Shown one piece after another: positions 51,859-61,291 of a stretch of 64,000 bases of DNA; position 1 is the stretch's first letter; each line of letters begins with the position of its first letter. The notes under the pieces were generated by a model. That model was given only the letters and a program-made list of their open reading frames with translations, searched no databases and was not told where the DNA came from. Source of the DNA: Eubacterium_B sp034180045 (GTDB lineage Bacteria > Bacillota > Clostridia > Peptostreptococcales > Anaerovoracaceae); the NCBI GenBank assembly GCA_034180045.1, contig JAXFOY010000009.1, forward strand, positions 62,001-126,000, written 5' to 3'. The position numbers were made by a program, and so were the translations under genes.

Positions 51859-53244
51859 TTATTTTATTTTCTTTGAATAGATAACTCTATACAGTTTTAC
51901 ATCTTTTCGATTAAGCATTGAATTTTCCGTTTCAACTTCGCCGTACTGATTGTCATACGGGTCATATCGGTAATGCTTTTTCGCAGGAATAAATTCTTCC
52001 TGAATATCCACATTGAATATTAATCTATACGGATCTATATTGCCGAAGTAGAATTCACAGTCATCTTCTGAGCCTCTGCGAACACCGCCACCGCCGAAAG
52101 ACGGATCGACAGGTCTAAAGCCTACACCTTTGAAATATGCTGCCGCCCAGTCATGAGCACCGCCGCTTTCGCCATCTGTGACTATACCTGATTGCCATCT
52201 TGCCGGAATGCCGTTATATCTGCAAAGTGTTATAAACAATGACGCTTGCAGCCCGCAGTCGCCACGCCCTCTAAGTGCGAAATATTCAGGGAGCGAATCT
52301 ATGGCGGCGTAATCTCTAACATAGGCATATTTATACTTATGAGTTATAAAGTCAAATATTTTTTTCGCTATTAATGTTTTATCAGTTTCCTCACCTACAA
52401 TCATAGCGGATAAATCCTTGATAAAAGGTGAAAAAACATAATGAGGATATTTCTCGGAAAGATCGCTTTCACAAATTTGTTTCTGAAGTTCAGCTTCATC
52501 TTCATCTGTTACGGTCATGCCGGCTGAAACTATATCGTCAAAGCTCATGTAATTTTGACTCATCTTTGCTCTGCACCTAACTTTGAAGCAATCCTCTTTT
52601 TTGTCAGATATAAAATGTGCGGTTCTCTGTAAGGAATCAGGAGGAGCGATAAGACATTCCTTTGACGATGAAATAAATTCTATATCGTTCATACCTATGC
52701 CGAGAGGCGACGGATACGGCAGATGAACGGAAACTTTCTCAGTTTCGCCTATTTCCGCTTTAATCTCCGCAATAAACTCAAGATCTATATTTACCTCGGC
52801 ACGACCGGATTTTCTCATAAGGTCTCTGGCATCTTTAACTTCATTACTCGCATCGCTCGGATATGAACTTCCTTTCCAGTTACGAAGCAAATCGCTGGTG
52901 ATAAAAAGCGATGAAACGCTGAAGTTGACATAAGCTTTTTGACCGTTTATAAAAATATAATCGGTATCCGGTGCAAGCTTTGCAAAATCATCTTTTCCAA
53001 ACCCGGGTGCATATTCGGAAATCTTTGATATAAGCTCATCTTCGCTTAATCCATATTCAGATTTTTTTACATCAAAATTATGTATTTCCAATTCAATTCT
53101 TTTTTTGACGGATTCAGGCAGATTTTTTCTGCATAAATGATATTTCGATCTTTCGATAAATTCGTCAAAATATCCTGCACCTTTCAGTTTTTCCAACTCT
53201 TCCGGAAGTGGAACGGAAAGTCCTTTTACATATGATAAATCCAT
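51859..53244 (-). CDS. Transglutaminase-like (Cys-His-Asp) domain protein
   Basis: The 461-residue protein carries a C-terminal transglutaminase-like core: catalytic Cys in RGDCGLQASL, His in GGAHDWAAAY and Asp in FRPVDPSFG. The N-terminal 250 residues are mixed and unrecognised. Such proteins act as peptidases or protein modifiers; no signal peptide is seen, so it is probably cytoplasmic. ATG 53244 follows AAGGAGGC; the frame runs further upstream, but without a ribosome binding site. The substrate is unknown. Confidence 0.85.
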   Translation of the reverse strand: MDLSYVKGLSVPLPEELEKLKGAGYFDEFIERSKYHLCRKNLPESVKKRIELEIHNFDVKKSEYGLSEDELISKISEYAPGFGKDDFAKLAPDTDYIFINGQKAYVNFSVSSLFITSDLLRNWKGSSYPSDASNEVKDARDLMRKSGRAEVNIDLEFIAEIKAEIGETEKVSVHLPYPSPLGIGMNDIEFISSSKECLIAPPDSLQRTAHFISDKKEDCFKVRCRAKMSQNYMSFDDIVSAGMTVTDEDEAELQKQICESDLSEKYPHYVFSPFIKDLSAMIVGEETDKTLIAKKIFDFITHKYKYAYVRDYAAIDSLPEYFALRGRGDCGLQASLFITLCRYNGIPARWQSGIVTDGESGGAHDWAAAYFKGVGFRPVDPSFGGGGVRRGSEDDCEFYFGNIDPYRLIFNVDIQEEFIPAKKHYRYDPYDNQYGEVETENSMLNRKDVKLYRVIYSKKIK

Positions 53245-53299
53245 TGTAAGCCTCCTTCGATTTTGCTTTGTTTTGATAAGAATAATTATATACATGCGC

Positions 53300-53328
53300 T
53301 TGACATAAGTCCATATGTATATTATGAT
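53300..53328 (+). promoter_or_regulatory. pyrR-uraA promoter
   Basis: TTGACA (53300-53305), a 17-base spacer and TATGAT (53323-53328). This is among the best promoters in the window. Confidence 0.8.
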
Positions 53329-53344
53329 TCTAGATGAAAAGAAC

Positions 53345-53435
53345 ATCTTTAAGTCGGTACAGAGATGCCGATAAGATAGTGACTAATCTATAGATTTTTA
53401 CGCGTCTTGTCAGCATGTCTCGGCAAGATTTTTTT
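53345..53435 (+). promoter_or_regulatory. PyrR-dependent transcription attenuator
   Basis: Three exclusive structures are visible. A PyrR-binding anti-antiterminator has lower stem ATCTT/AAGAT (53345-53349, 53373-53377), a purine-rich internal bulge, upper stem TCGGTA/TGCCGA and hexaloop CAGAGA (53360-53365), matching the known CNGNGA loop. A terminator stem TCTTGTC/GGCAAGA (53405-53411, 53422-53428) is followed by seven T residues. An antiterminator can form between 53367-53377 and 53404-53414 (10 of 11 pairs), disrupting both. PyrR with UMP should thus stop transcription before pyrR and uraA. Confidence 0.85.
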
Positions 53436-53459
53436 ATGTCTGAAGTAAAGGAAAGTAAA

Positions 53460-53993
53460 ATGGAACTGAAATCACAGCTAATGACAACGGAAGAGATTAT
53501 GAGGGCTCTTAGAAGAATTGCACATCAAATTACCGAAAAAAATAACGGTACGGAAGATGTAGTGATTCTGGGAATTGCCAACGGCGGGATTCCCATCGCA
53601 AATCAGCTTAGCGAGTTTTTGAAAGCGATAGAGTTAAGGGATATTCCGACGGGGATACTCGACATAAGCGGTCATAGAGATGATATCGATGACAATGATT
53701 TGCAGCGAAGTGATGAGTCGAAAATTCCTTGTGACATCAACGGAAAGCATGTTGTTTTGGTAGACGATGTCTTATACACGGGAAGGACGGCGAGAGCCGC
53801 TTTCGATGCGCTTTCCGACTTTGGCAGAGCGGGAACTATACAGCTGGCTGTGCTTATCGACCGCGGACATAGGGAACTTCCGATTCGCGCTGACTATGTG
53901 GGGAAAAATATTCCTACATCTCATCTTGAAACGATTCGAGTCGATTTTGATAAAACGGGAGTAAAACCTGTTGTGAATATCTACAGCTTATAA
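53460..53993 (+). CDS. pyrR: Bifunctional pyr operon RNA-binding regulator / uracil phosphoribosyltransferase PyrR
   Basis: PyrR binds leader RNA in the presence of UMP and also makes UMP from uracil and PRPP. The 177-residue protein begins MELKSQLMTTEEIMRAL, as PyrR normally does, and contains the PRPP loop VVLVDDVLYTGRTARAA. The ATG at 53415 would lie inside the terminator hairpin, so ATG 53460 with AAGGAAAG upstream is chosen. It is followed by uraA, the typical two-gene salvage unit. Confidence 0.95.
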   Translation: MELKSQLMTTEEIMRALRRIAHQITEKNNGTEDVVILGIANGGIPIANQLSEFLKAIELRDIPTGILDISGHRDDIDDNDLQRSDESKIPCDINGKHVVLVDDVLYTGRTARAAFDALSDFGRAGTIQLAVLIDRGHRELPIRADYVGKNIPTSHLETIRVDFDKTGVKPVVNIYSL

Positions 53994-54035
53994 TCAGATG
54001 TTCTGCAAAGTAATTATTTTCAAAAGGAGAAATAT

Positions 54036-55355
54036 ATGACAGACAAGAAAAATGTAAATGAAAACGGCATCTATGACGCCAGGCAGCTCGGTCTACCTAA
54101 GATGTTAATTCTGGGACTTCAGCATACGTTTGCTATGTTCGGAGCGACAATACTTGTACCTATTCTGACAGGGCTTGATGTAGGTACAACACTTCTGATG
54201 GCAGGTCTTGGTACTCTTTTGTTCCACCTTATAACAAAAGGCAAGGTTCCGGCATTTTTGGGATCATCGTTTGCATTTCTGGGAGGTTATGCGGCGGTAG
54301 CACCTATGCTTGCCGACGGAACACCTAATAAGGAGATGCTTCCGTATGCATGTGGCGGTGTGTTTTGCGCAGGGCTGGTGTATGTATTTATGGCAGGACT
54401 GATAAAAGCTTTCGGGGTCAAAAAAGTAATGAAATTTTTCCCGCCCGTGGTTACTGGACCAATCATTATTTCAATAGGACTTATTCTTGCGCCTACTGCT
54501 ATCAACAGCTGTAAGACAAACTGGGTTGTGGCGCTTGTAGCGATATTAACCATAATAATTTTCAACATTTGGGGTAAGGGAATGCTTAAAATTATTCCCA
54601 TTATCTTAGGTGTGGTAGCTTCATATATAGTTGCTATATGTATGGGAGAAATAGACTTTAGTGCAGCGGCAACAAAGCCGTGGATAGGACTTCCGCCTAT
54701 TCAACTTATGAAGTTCGATATTTCCGCAATAATTACAATTATGCCTATTGCTCTTGCAACGATGATGGAACACATTGGTGATATTACGGCAATAGGAGCT
54801 ACGACAAAGAAAAATTATCTCGCAGAACCCGGTCTTCATAGAACTCTTTTGGGAGACGGTATTGCGACATGCCTTGCATCCGGTTTTGGCGGACCGGCAA
54901 ATACTACATACGGTGAAAATACAGGTGTTTTGGCGCTTACAAAAATATATGATCCAAGAGTTATAAGAATAGCGGCTTGTTTTGCAATCTGCCTATCATT
55001 TATTCCTAAAGTAAGTTTTCTTATAGAAAGCATTCCGGCATCTACAATAGGAGGCGTTTCGTTTATCCTATACGGAATGATTTCTGCTATAGGTATCAGA
55101 AATGTAGTAGAGAGCCAAGTTGATTTTACAAAGTCGAGAAATACGATTATTGCAGCATTGATACTCGTTTGCGCACTCGGATTTAATTCCGTGGGTGGAA
55201 TCAGTTTTGCAATAAGAGGAGTTGAAATCTCACTTTCAGGGCTTGCAATCGCTGCTATCGTGGGTATAGCGGTAAATGCGATATTACCGGGTAACGATTA
55301 TGAATTCGGTGAGGAAGAGGGAACGGAAGAACACTTCCAAACATTTAAGATTTAG
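54036..55355 (+). CDS. uraA: Uracil:proton symporter UraA (PyrP)
   Basis: The 439-residue NCS2-family permease has about 12-14 hydrophobic spans. Family marks are LGLQHTFAMFGATILVP, FLGSSFAFLG and ALATMMEHIGDI, followed by FGGPANTTYGEN. It imports uracil for salvage by PyrR. SD AAAGGAG is upstream, 42 bases after pyrR, so both share the PyrR attenuator. Confidence 0.94.
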   Translation: MTDKKNVNENGIYDARQLGLPKMLILGLQHTFAMFGATILVPILTGLDVGTTLLMAGLGTLLFHLITKGKVPAFLGSSFAFLGGYAAVAPMLADGTPNKEMLPYACGGVFCAGLVYVFMAGLIKAFGVKKVMKFFPPVVTGPIIISIGLILAPTAINSCKTNWVVALVAILTIIIFNIWGKGMLKIIPIILGVVASYIVAICMGEIDFSAAATKPWIGLPPIQLMKFDISAIITIMPIALATMMEHIGDITAIGATTKKNYLAEPGLHRTLLGDGIATCLASGFGGPANTTYGENTGVLALTKIYDPRVIRIAACFAICLSFIPKVSFLIESIPASTIGGVSFILYGMISAIGIRNVVESQVDFTKSRNTIIAALILVCALGFNSVGGISFAIRGVEISLSGLAIAAIVGIAVNAILPGNDYEFGEEEGTEEHFQTFKI

Positions 55356-55384
55356 TAAGATTAATAAAATAAAGTGTTAAAAAT

Positions 55385-55426
55385 AAGGAGATTATTCAGC
55401 TTGTGTTTGAATAATCTCCTTGTTTA
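55385..55426. terminator. Bidirectional terminator between uraA and the carboxypeptidase gene
   Basis: AAGGAGATTATTCA (55385-55398) pairs with TGAATAATCTCCTT (55408-55421) over 14 bp, followed by GTTTAT. Confidence 0.75.
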
Positions 55427-55429
55427 TGA

Positions 55430-56842
55430 TTAACGATGATGCCTGCGGCGTCTTCTATATTTGCGTCGTGCTTGTATATTTCTATATCTTATAATGCTCA
55501 GAACGATTAGCAGAATCAGTACTATAATTACGATGGATATGATGCGTTTTATGATAGAGCCTGACGTAGCAGACTCTGCCGCGGTTTCTTCCGTCAGTGT
55601 GAATTTTGTACTCGGCTCCGAATAGCCGGGGAGATACTCTCTGTTCACTATCTTGGCTTTTATGGTATTCTTCTTAAAGTCACAAACAAAATCCGCTTTC
55701 CACTTCTTTGGCACACAGTCATAGAGCGGTTTAACGATTTCGATAGTTTTTCCGTCTATTTTGTAAATGCCTTTATCCAAAATCTTTTTATATTCATATT
55801 TTGCGAAAGCATCTTCTAAAATTGCATTTCCGATAGGGTGTCTGTAGTATTCACCGTCTAAATCTTCCCACTTTGAGACACCGAGGACAATCTCAATCAT
55901 TCGAGTATTTCCCCGCTTTGCCGTCATACTGTAGTTGTAACCGTTTCTGGCGGAACCGGTTTTTATTCCGTCTGCACCGGGAAATGCATATTTTGTTCCT
56001 TCGAGAGAAAAGTTATAACCGTGAAATTTCTCTTCATACTTGGTGCCCTGTTTCACTACTATGTTTGCATGTTTCGTGTGGTTAAGAAGATCAGGGTAAT
56101 TTTCCACAAGATAGCTGCAAAGACAGGCATAATCTTGCGGCGACGTATAATTGTCATCGTTCGGATCTCCGGAGGGCGCATACTCGCCGAGCAGATAGTT
56201 CAGCACTCCAACCGGATTTACATATCGCGTGTTCACCATGTTAAGCTCAGCCGCTTTCTTGTTTAGCATGGCAACATATGTGTCAATGTCAGGTGCGAGC
56301 AAGTCCATCATCAAATATGTAGCTGCCGCAGAGGAGGGAACTATAATTAAATCTATAATTTCAGCCACCGTATAGGTGCAGCCAAGCTGCATATTGTTAT
56401 TACTTAGCTTGGAATTTTTGCCTATTCTTACATGCTTTTCCTTTACGGTTACGACTGTATCAAGCGAGATTTTTTTATCTCTTATGGCGTCGTACGCCAG
56501 CGCTATTGTCATAAGCTTTGACATACTAGCAGGTGTCCACTCTACATTTCTATTTTCCGACCAAAGAATTTGACCTGTGTTAATCTCTGTGATAATGCTT
56601 CCGGCAGGTGAATAACGCTGAGCAATCACATGCCCTTTACTTCTTGCAACATCAATAGAATGACCTGTGTCAGGACTTGCATCGAAAGTGTTTTTTTGAT
56701 GCTTCAGCTCTTTGACATCTCCGGCATAGCTCGGTTTAGAAAACATGCATACGGAAATGAAGACAAGAACAAAGATAATAACAGCCGATTTTCGTAAAAA
56801 ATCATAAAGAGATATTGATTTAGTGAAGAAATTTTTGAACAT
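55430..56842 (-). CDS. D-alanyl-D-alanine carboxypeptidase (DacA/PBP5 type)
   Basis: This extracytoplasmic enzyme trims the terminal D-Ala from peptidoglycan peptides. The 470-residue precursor has a signal peptide (residues about 18-40, ending SYA), the SxxK motif SMSK (S106/K109), an SxN motif in LSNNNM, and KTG in GIKTGSARNG. A C-terminal helix (about residues 430-450) plus a strongly basic tail (RRKYRRRRRHHR) anchors it. It is monocistronic. Confidence 0.93.
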   Translation of the reverse strand: MFKNFFTKSISLYDFLRKSAVIIFVLVFISVCMFSKPSYAGDVKELKHQKNTFDASPDTGHSIDVARSKGHVIAQRYSPAGSIITEINTGQILWSENRNVEWTPASMSKLMTIALAYDAIRDKKISLDTVVTVKEKHVRIGKNSKLSNNNMQLGCTYTVAEIIDLIIVPSSAAATYLMMDLLAPDIDTYVAMLNKKAAELNMVNTRYVNPVGVLNYLLGEYAPSGDPNDDNYTSPQDYACLCSYLVENYPDLLNHTKHANIVVKQGTKYEEKFHGYNFSLEGTKYAFPGADGIKTGSARNGYNYSMTAKRGNTRMIEIVLGVSKWEDLDGEYYRHPIGNAILEDAFAKYEYKKILDKGIYKIDGKTIEIVKPLYDCVPKKWKADFVCDFKKNTIKAKIVNREYLPGYSEPSTKFTLTEETAAESATSGSIIKRIISIVIIVLILLIVLSIIRYRNIQARRKYRRRRRHHR

Positions 56843-57004
56843 TTTTATTGCCTTTCTATGTTAGCTATTTCAAATACCCCTAAATAATATATAAATAAAT
56901 CAGTGCAAAATCAAATTAAAAGTGATATATTTTCACCTGTTTTCGGTAAATTAATACATATCTAATTAAATTGTAAAAAAATCGAAAGAATATCAGAAAA
57001 TAAA

Positions 57005-57042
57005 GAACTTATGTTTACTTTTTGATCCGAATATGATATTAT
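57005..57042 (+). promoter_or_regulatory. lexA SOS box and promoter
   Basis: GAACTTATGTTT (57005-57016) differs at one position from the Gram-positive LexA core GAAC-N4-GTTC. It overlaps a candidate -35 TTTACT (57014-57019), paired with TATTAT (57037-57042) at 17 bases. Autorepression by LexA is expected. Confidence 0.6.
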
Positions 57043-57071
57043 AAAAAGAACAAAGAAAAGGAGTGTTTTAG

Positions 57072-57728
57072 ATGTCCAAGGCTAAAGAAAAAGCAAAGGC
57101 AAGACAGATGAGAATCTTGGAGTTTATGCGCAAAGAATTTGACGAAAAAGGCTATGCACCTACAGTAAGAGAGATAGGCTTAGCTTTGGATATTAAGTCA
57201 ACTTCAACTGTGCATAAGGATTTAGAGTGCCTTGCTGAACAGGGATATGTCAAAAAAGATCCGGCTAAGCCGAGAACTTTAGTTATTGTCGGACGAGAGA
57301 CCCGCAAAGTTGCGAAAGAACCCGAATTAGAGGCTGTTACGGAGGAAACGGTGCAGATTCCTATAGTGGGGCATATTGCAGCCGGTATACCGATAACCGC
57401 AGAGCAAAACATCGAGGATAGTTTTCCCGTTCCTGCAAGATATGTTTCAGGACAAAACTTTATGCTCAAGGTCAGGGGCGAAAGCATGATTAATGTCGGT
57501 ATCTTTGACGGTGATTTGATTTTGGTAGAGCAGAGATCCACAGCCAGAAACGGTGAAATTGTAGTAGCCATGGTTGACGGATTCGAAAGCGAAGCTACGG
57601 TTAAAACTTTCTACAAAGAAAAAGATCATATCAGGTTGCAACCTGAGAACGATGACATGAGTCCTATACTGGTCAGAGATGTGAAAATACTCGGTAAAGT
57701 CAAGGGTGTATTCCGCTATTATAGCTGA
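57072..57728 (+). CDS. lexA: LexA repressor
   Basis: LexA represses SOS genes and self-cleaves when RecA filaments form. The 218-residue protein has an N-terminal winged helix (RQMRILEFM, PTVREIGLALDIKSTSTVHK), the cleavage site A104-G105 in HIAAGIP, catalytic S138 in RGESM and K178 in EATVK. The box before the gene suggests autoregulation. SD AAGGAG is well placed. It stands alone, before the pst operon. Confidence 0.96.
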   Translation: MSKAKEKAKARQMRILEFMRKEFDEKGYAPTVREIGLALDIKSTSTVHKDLECLAEQGYVKKDPAKPRTLVIVGRETRKVAKEPELEAVTEETVQIPIVGHIAAGIPITAEQNIEDSFPVPARYVSGQNFMLKVRGESMINVGIFDGDLILVEQRSTARNGEIVVAMVDGFESEATVKTFYKEKDHIRLQPENDDMSPILVRDVKILGKVKGVFRYYS

Positions 57729-57866
57729 TATACCTTATAAATCACACATTACCTGCTTACAGTATAGCTAAAACAGTATCAATATATTTTGTACTTTAGA
57801 TTATCAAAGGTTTAACTTTTTCGGCAAAACGCTGAAACTGAGTTAATATCGATGATAATCTTTTTA

Positions 57867-57922
57867 TTTTACTCAGATTTTACAAAAGCGGTATTTTTGA
57901 TTTTACTTGAGAAATATATGAT
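57867..57922 (+). promoter_or_regulatory. Candidate Pho box upstream of pstS
   Basis: TTTTAC occurs at 57867-57872, 57878-57883 and 57901-57906, with spacing of 11 and 23 bases, close to the 11-bp phasing of PhoB/PhoP sites. TATGAT (57917-57922) could be the -10. The downstream phoB-phoR pair makes the assignment plausible. Confidence 0.5.
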
Positions 57923-57955
57923 ATAGGCATAAAGCGAGTTAAGGAGGTAAGAATT

Positions 57956-58783
57956 TTGAAGAAAATAGTATTTTTGGTGTTTGCTTTGCTGCTTACTATA
58001 GCCGTGCTTGTCGCTTGCGGAAAAACATCAGGCACAGATAAAAAGGTCGTTTCAACTGACGGATCAACTTCTATGGAAAAGATGATAGGTTCACTTGGTG
58101 AAGCTTATGAACAAAAAGACAGCGCCGTTAAGGTTACATATAATCCCACAGGTTCAAGTTCAGGGATTACATCTGTATTGGAGGGAAGAAGCGATATAGG
58201 CTTATCAAGCAGGACTCTAAATGAAGAAGAAAAAAAATCCGGACTGATTGAGAAGACGGTGGCATATGACGGCATTGCAATAATCGTAAATAGGGAAAAC
58301 GGAATTGAGAATTTAAGTAAGGAGCAAATTTCAGATATATTTACCGGAAAGATAAAGAACTGGAATGAAGTTGGCGGTATGGATAAAGAGATAGTCCTTA
58401 TAGGCAGAGAAGCAGGGAGCGGGACACGAGACGGATTTGAGTCAATTACAGGGACAAAAGATACTTGTAAGTACAGACAGGAATTATCATCTACAGGGGA
58501 TGTTATTACGACTGTCTCGGGAAATGATGCGGCTATAGGTTATGCATCGCTCGCATCTATAAAGGAATCCGTAAAGGTGCTTAACATTGATGAAGTCATA
58601 CCTACGGAAAAAAGCATTTTAGACGGAAGCTATGGGATTCAAAGACCTTTTGTTATTGTTACAAACGGTAATAAAAAAGCATCAGGTGCAGCAGAAAAGT
58701 TTCTTGAATATGTTTTTTCCGAGAAGGCATATCCTATAATAAAATCTGCGGGAGTAGTACCTGCCGGATTAAAAGAAAAGTAA
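57956..58783 (+). CDS. pstS: Phosphate-binding lipoprotein PstS
   Basis: The product is the extracytoplasmic receptor of the high-affinity phosphate system. The lipobox is LVAC, and the 275-residue protein has phosphate-contact segments STDGSTSMEKMI, TGSSSGI and GREAGSGTRDGFE. The start is TTG 57956 with AAGGAGGT 8 bases upstream. It heads pstSCAB-phoU-phoB-phoR. Confidence 0.95.
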   Translation: MKKIVFLVFALLLTIAVLVACGKTSGTDKKVVSTDGSTSMEKMIGSLGEAYEQKDSAVKVTYNPTGSSSGITSVLEGRSDIGLSSRTLNEEEKKSGLIEKTVAYDGIAIIVNRENGIENLSKEQISDIFTGKIKNWNEVGGMDKEIVLIGREAGSGTRDGFESITGTKDTCKYRQELSSTGDVITTVSGNDAAIGYASLASIKESVKVLNIDEVIPTEKSILDGSYGIQRPFVIVTNGNKKASGAAEKFLEYVFSEKAYPIIKSAGVVPAGLKEK

Positions 58784-58801
58784 TAAAGTTTAGGGGAAAA
58801 G

Positions 58802-59668
58802 ATGAAAAATAGACGAAATATGTTTGAAAAGGCAATCTATATAATATTTTTGCTAATAGGTCTTTTAACCGTGGGCTGCGTTTTGATTATATCCATATAT
58901 CTAATAGTGTCAGGCATACCTGCTATTAGAGAAATAGGTATCGTACAATTCCTGTTCGGCAAAACTTGGACTCCGACAGCAAGCGAAGCTAAGTTTGGAA
59001 TACTTCCGTTTATTCTTACAAGTGTATATGGAACGGCAGGCGCTGTCGTATTAGGTGTTCCGTTGGGCTTTTTCACGGCGGTTTATCTTACTAAGCTCGC
59101 GCCGAAATGCGTTAAGACTGTAATAGAAACAGCGGTCAGCCTGCTGGCAGGAATTCCGTCTGTAGTATACGGTCTTGTAGGCATGCTGGTGCTTGTACCG
59201 GCGGTTAAGAATTTGTTTAAGCTTTCTGACGGAGCGAGCTTGTTTGCGGCGATAATAGTTTTGGCAATAATGATTTTACCATCGATTATAAAGGTTTCGA
59301 TTACATCGCTTGAAGCGGTTCCGAAAGAGTATGAGGAGGCATCGCTGGCGCTTGGGGCAGAACCCATAGAAACATATTTTAGAATATCCGTTCCGGCGGC
59401 AAGAAGCGGTATAGCAACTGCTGTGGTGCTTGGTATCGGCAGGGCATTGGGAGAAGCTATGGCTGTGATGATGGTTTCCGGAAATGCGGCGAATATGCCA
59501 AGCCTGTTCGGAAGCGTAAGGTTTTTGACAACGGCTGTGGCAAGTGAAATGTCATATTCGTCGGGATTACAGCGCCAAGCATTGTTTTCCATAGCTTTAG
59601 TGCTATTTATGTTTATACTGATGATAAATGCATTGTTGAGATTTGTTTTGAGAAAAGAGAAAAAATGA
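58802..59668 (+). CDS. pstC: Phosphate ABC transporter permease PstC
   Basis: The 288-residue permease has about six helices. The marks are FGILPFILTSVYGT and the EAA-type loop EEASLALGAEPIETYFRISVP. It forms the channel with PstA. A GGGGAAA SD precedes the ATG, 18 bases after pstS. Confidence 0.94.
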   Translation: MKNRRNMFEKAIYIIFLLIGLLTVGCVLIISIYLIVSGIPAIREIGIVQFLFGKTWTPTASEAKFGILPFILTSVYGTAGAVVLGVPLGFFTAVYLTKLAPKCVKTVIETAVSLLAGIPSVVYGLVGMLVLVPAVKNLFKLSDGASLFAAIIVLAIMILPSIIKVSITSLEAVPKEYEEASLALGAEPIETYFRISVPAARSGIATAVVLGIGRALGEAMAVMMVSGNAANMPSLFGSVRFLTTAVASEMSYSSGLQRQALFSIALVLFMFILMINALLRFVLRKEKK

Positions 59669-59669
59669 T

Positions 59670-60539
59670 ATGGGCAGAGATGTTGAACGCGTAAAAGCAA
59701 AGAGGAAATTATATATATTGACGATGAAGTTCTTTATGTATTTCTCAATTATATTGACAAGCGGACTGGTTTTGTTTCTCATAGGCTTTGTGTTGGCAAA
59801 GGGCATTCCGAATATTAGCCTTAAACTGCTTACCACAGAGCCAAGTTATTTGGAAGAAAACATAGGCATTCTTCCGAACATATTGAACACCATCTACCTT
59901 ATTTTTGCGACCATTATAATTGTACTCCCTATTGGAGTAGGTGCCGCAATATATCTTAATGAATATGCTAAAAATAAAAGGCTTATAAGCCTAATAGAAA
60001 CTGCGGCAGAGACTTTATCAGGCATCCCGTCAATCATATATGGTCTTGTGGGAATGCTGTTCTTCTGCCGATTCCTGGGACTTCAGACATCTATTTTGGC
60101 AGGCAGTTTAACACTTGTAATCATGAATTTGCCAACGATAATGAGAACGGTGCAGGAAAGCCTTAAAACCGTACCTCAAGGATATAGGGAAGGCGCAATC
60201 GGACTTGGAGCGGGAAAATGGAGAATGATATATACAGTGGTAATCCCGGGATGTATAGACGGTATAGTAACCGGATGTATTTTGTCAATAGGAAGAATTA
60301 CAAGTGAATCGGCAGCTTTGCTGTTTACAGCGGGATTTGCACATTCAATAAACGGATTTATTTCGAGTCTGTCAAACAGCGGTGCGTCTTTGACAGTAGC
60401 GCTTTATGTATACGCAAAGGAACAGGGTGAATTTGGAGTAGCATTTGCAATTGCAACGATTTTGATGATTATCACAGTAGCGATAAATCTATCTGCAAGT
60501 TTTGTGGGTTCACATTTCAAAAGGAGAAGATATAGATGA
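59670..60539 (+). CDS. pstA: Phosphate ABC transporter permease PstA
   Basis: The 289-residue partner permease has about six helices, GILPNILNTIYLIFATI near the N-terminal half and the loop REGAIGLGAGKWRMIYTVVIP. It starts 1 base after the pstC stop and overlaps pstB in an ATGA junction. Confidence 0.94.
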   Translation: MGRDVERVKAKRKLYILTMKFFMYFSIILTSGLVLFLIGFVLAKGIPNISLKLLTTEPSYLEENIGILPNILNTIYLIFATIIIVLPIGVGAAIYLNEYAKNKRLISLIETAAETLSGIPSIIYGLVGMLFFCRFLGLQTSILAGSLTLVIMNLPTIMRTVQESLKTVPQGYREGAIGLGAGKWRMIYTVVIPGCIDGIVTGCILSIGRITSESAALLFTAGFAHSINGFISSLSNSGASLTVALYVYAKEQGEFGVAFAIATILMIITVAINLSASFVGSHFKRRRYR

Positions 60540-61291
60540 GTAAAATTATTTCGGCTGAGAATTTGAGTTTGTGGTACGGAAATACAAAAGCTTTGAATAA
60601 CATAGATTTGAATATTGAAGAAAACAGCATAACAGCCTTAATAGGTCCTTCGGGATGTGGAAAATCAACCTTTTTAAGGACAGTAAACAGAATGAACGAT
60701 TTGATAGAAGATATAAAAATAGAAGGCAGTATCAAATATCGTAATAAAGATATATTAGGTGAGGATGTAGACGTAATTGAACTTAGAAAGAATATCGGCA
60801 TGGTATTTCAAAAGCCGAATCCTTTTCAGATGAGCATATACGATAACATTGCCTATGGACCTCGCACACATGGTATAAAAAATAAGGCGAAGCTCGATGA
60901 AATAATAGAAGAATCATTAAAAGGTGCTGCAATTTGGGATGAGGTTAAGGACAGATTGAAAAAATCCGCACTCGGTCTTTCAGGAGGTCAGCAGCAAAGA
61001 CTATGTATTGCAAGGGCTTTGGCAGTAAAGCCCGATATACTTTTGATGGACGAGCCGACAAGCGCACTTGACCCTATTTCTACATCAAAAATAGAGGATT
61101 TGGTAATAGATTTGAAAAAACAGTTTACTATAATAATGGTTACGCATAACATGCAGCAAGCGGTGAGAGTCTCAGATCAGACAGCTTTCTTTTTGATGGG
61201 AGAGTTGGTGGAATACGGCGATACTGAAAAATTGTTTGAAGCGCCTATAGATAGGAGAACGGAAGACTACATTACGGGGAGGTTCGGTTGA
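60536..61291 (+). CDS. pstB: Phosphate ABC transporter ATPase PstB
   Basis: The 251-residue ATPase has Walker A GPSGCGKST, signature LSGGQQQRL, Walker B LLMDEPTSALDP and H-loop VTHNMQQA. The LRTVNRMNDL segment is typical of PstB. It powers phosphate import. Its stop overlaps the phoU start. Confidence 0.96.
   Translation: MSKIISAENLSLWYGNTKALNNIDLNIEENSITALIGPSGCGKSTFLRTVNRMNDLIEDIKIEGSIKYRNKDILGEDVDVIELRKNIGMVFQKPNPFQMSIYDNIAYGPRTHGIKNKAKLDEIIEESLKGAAIWDEVKDRLKKSALGLSGGQQQRLCIARALAVKPDILLMDEPTSALDPISTSKIEDLVIDLKKQFTIIMVTHNMQQAVRVSDQTAFFLMGELVEYGDTEKLFEAPIDRRTEDYITGRFG

Noticed and set aside
53245..53346. N-terminal extension of the transglutaminase-like protein
   Set aside because: The extension has no ribosome binding site and crosses the pyrR promoter; ATG 53244 has an excellent SD.
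53415..53459. Longer PyrR start at ATG 53415
   Set aside because: This ATG lies within the attenuator terminator loop; ATG 53460 has an SD and fits the family N-terminus.
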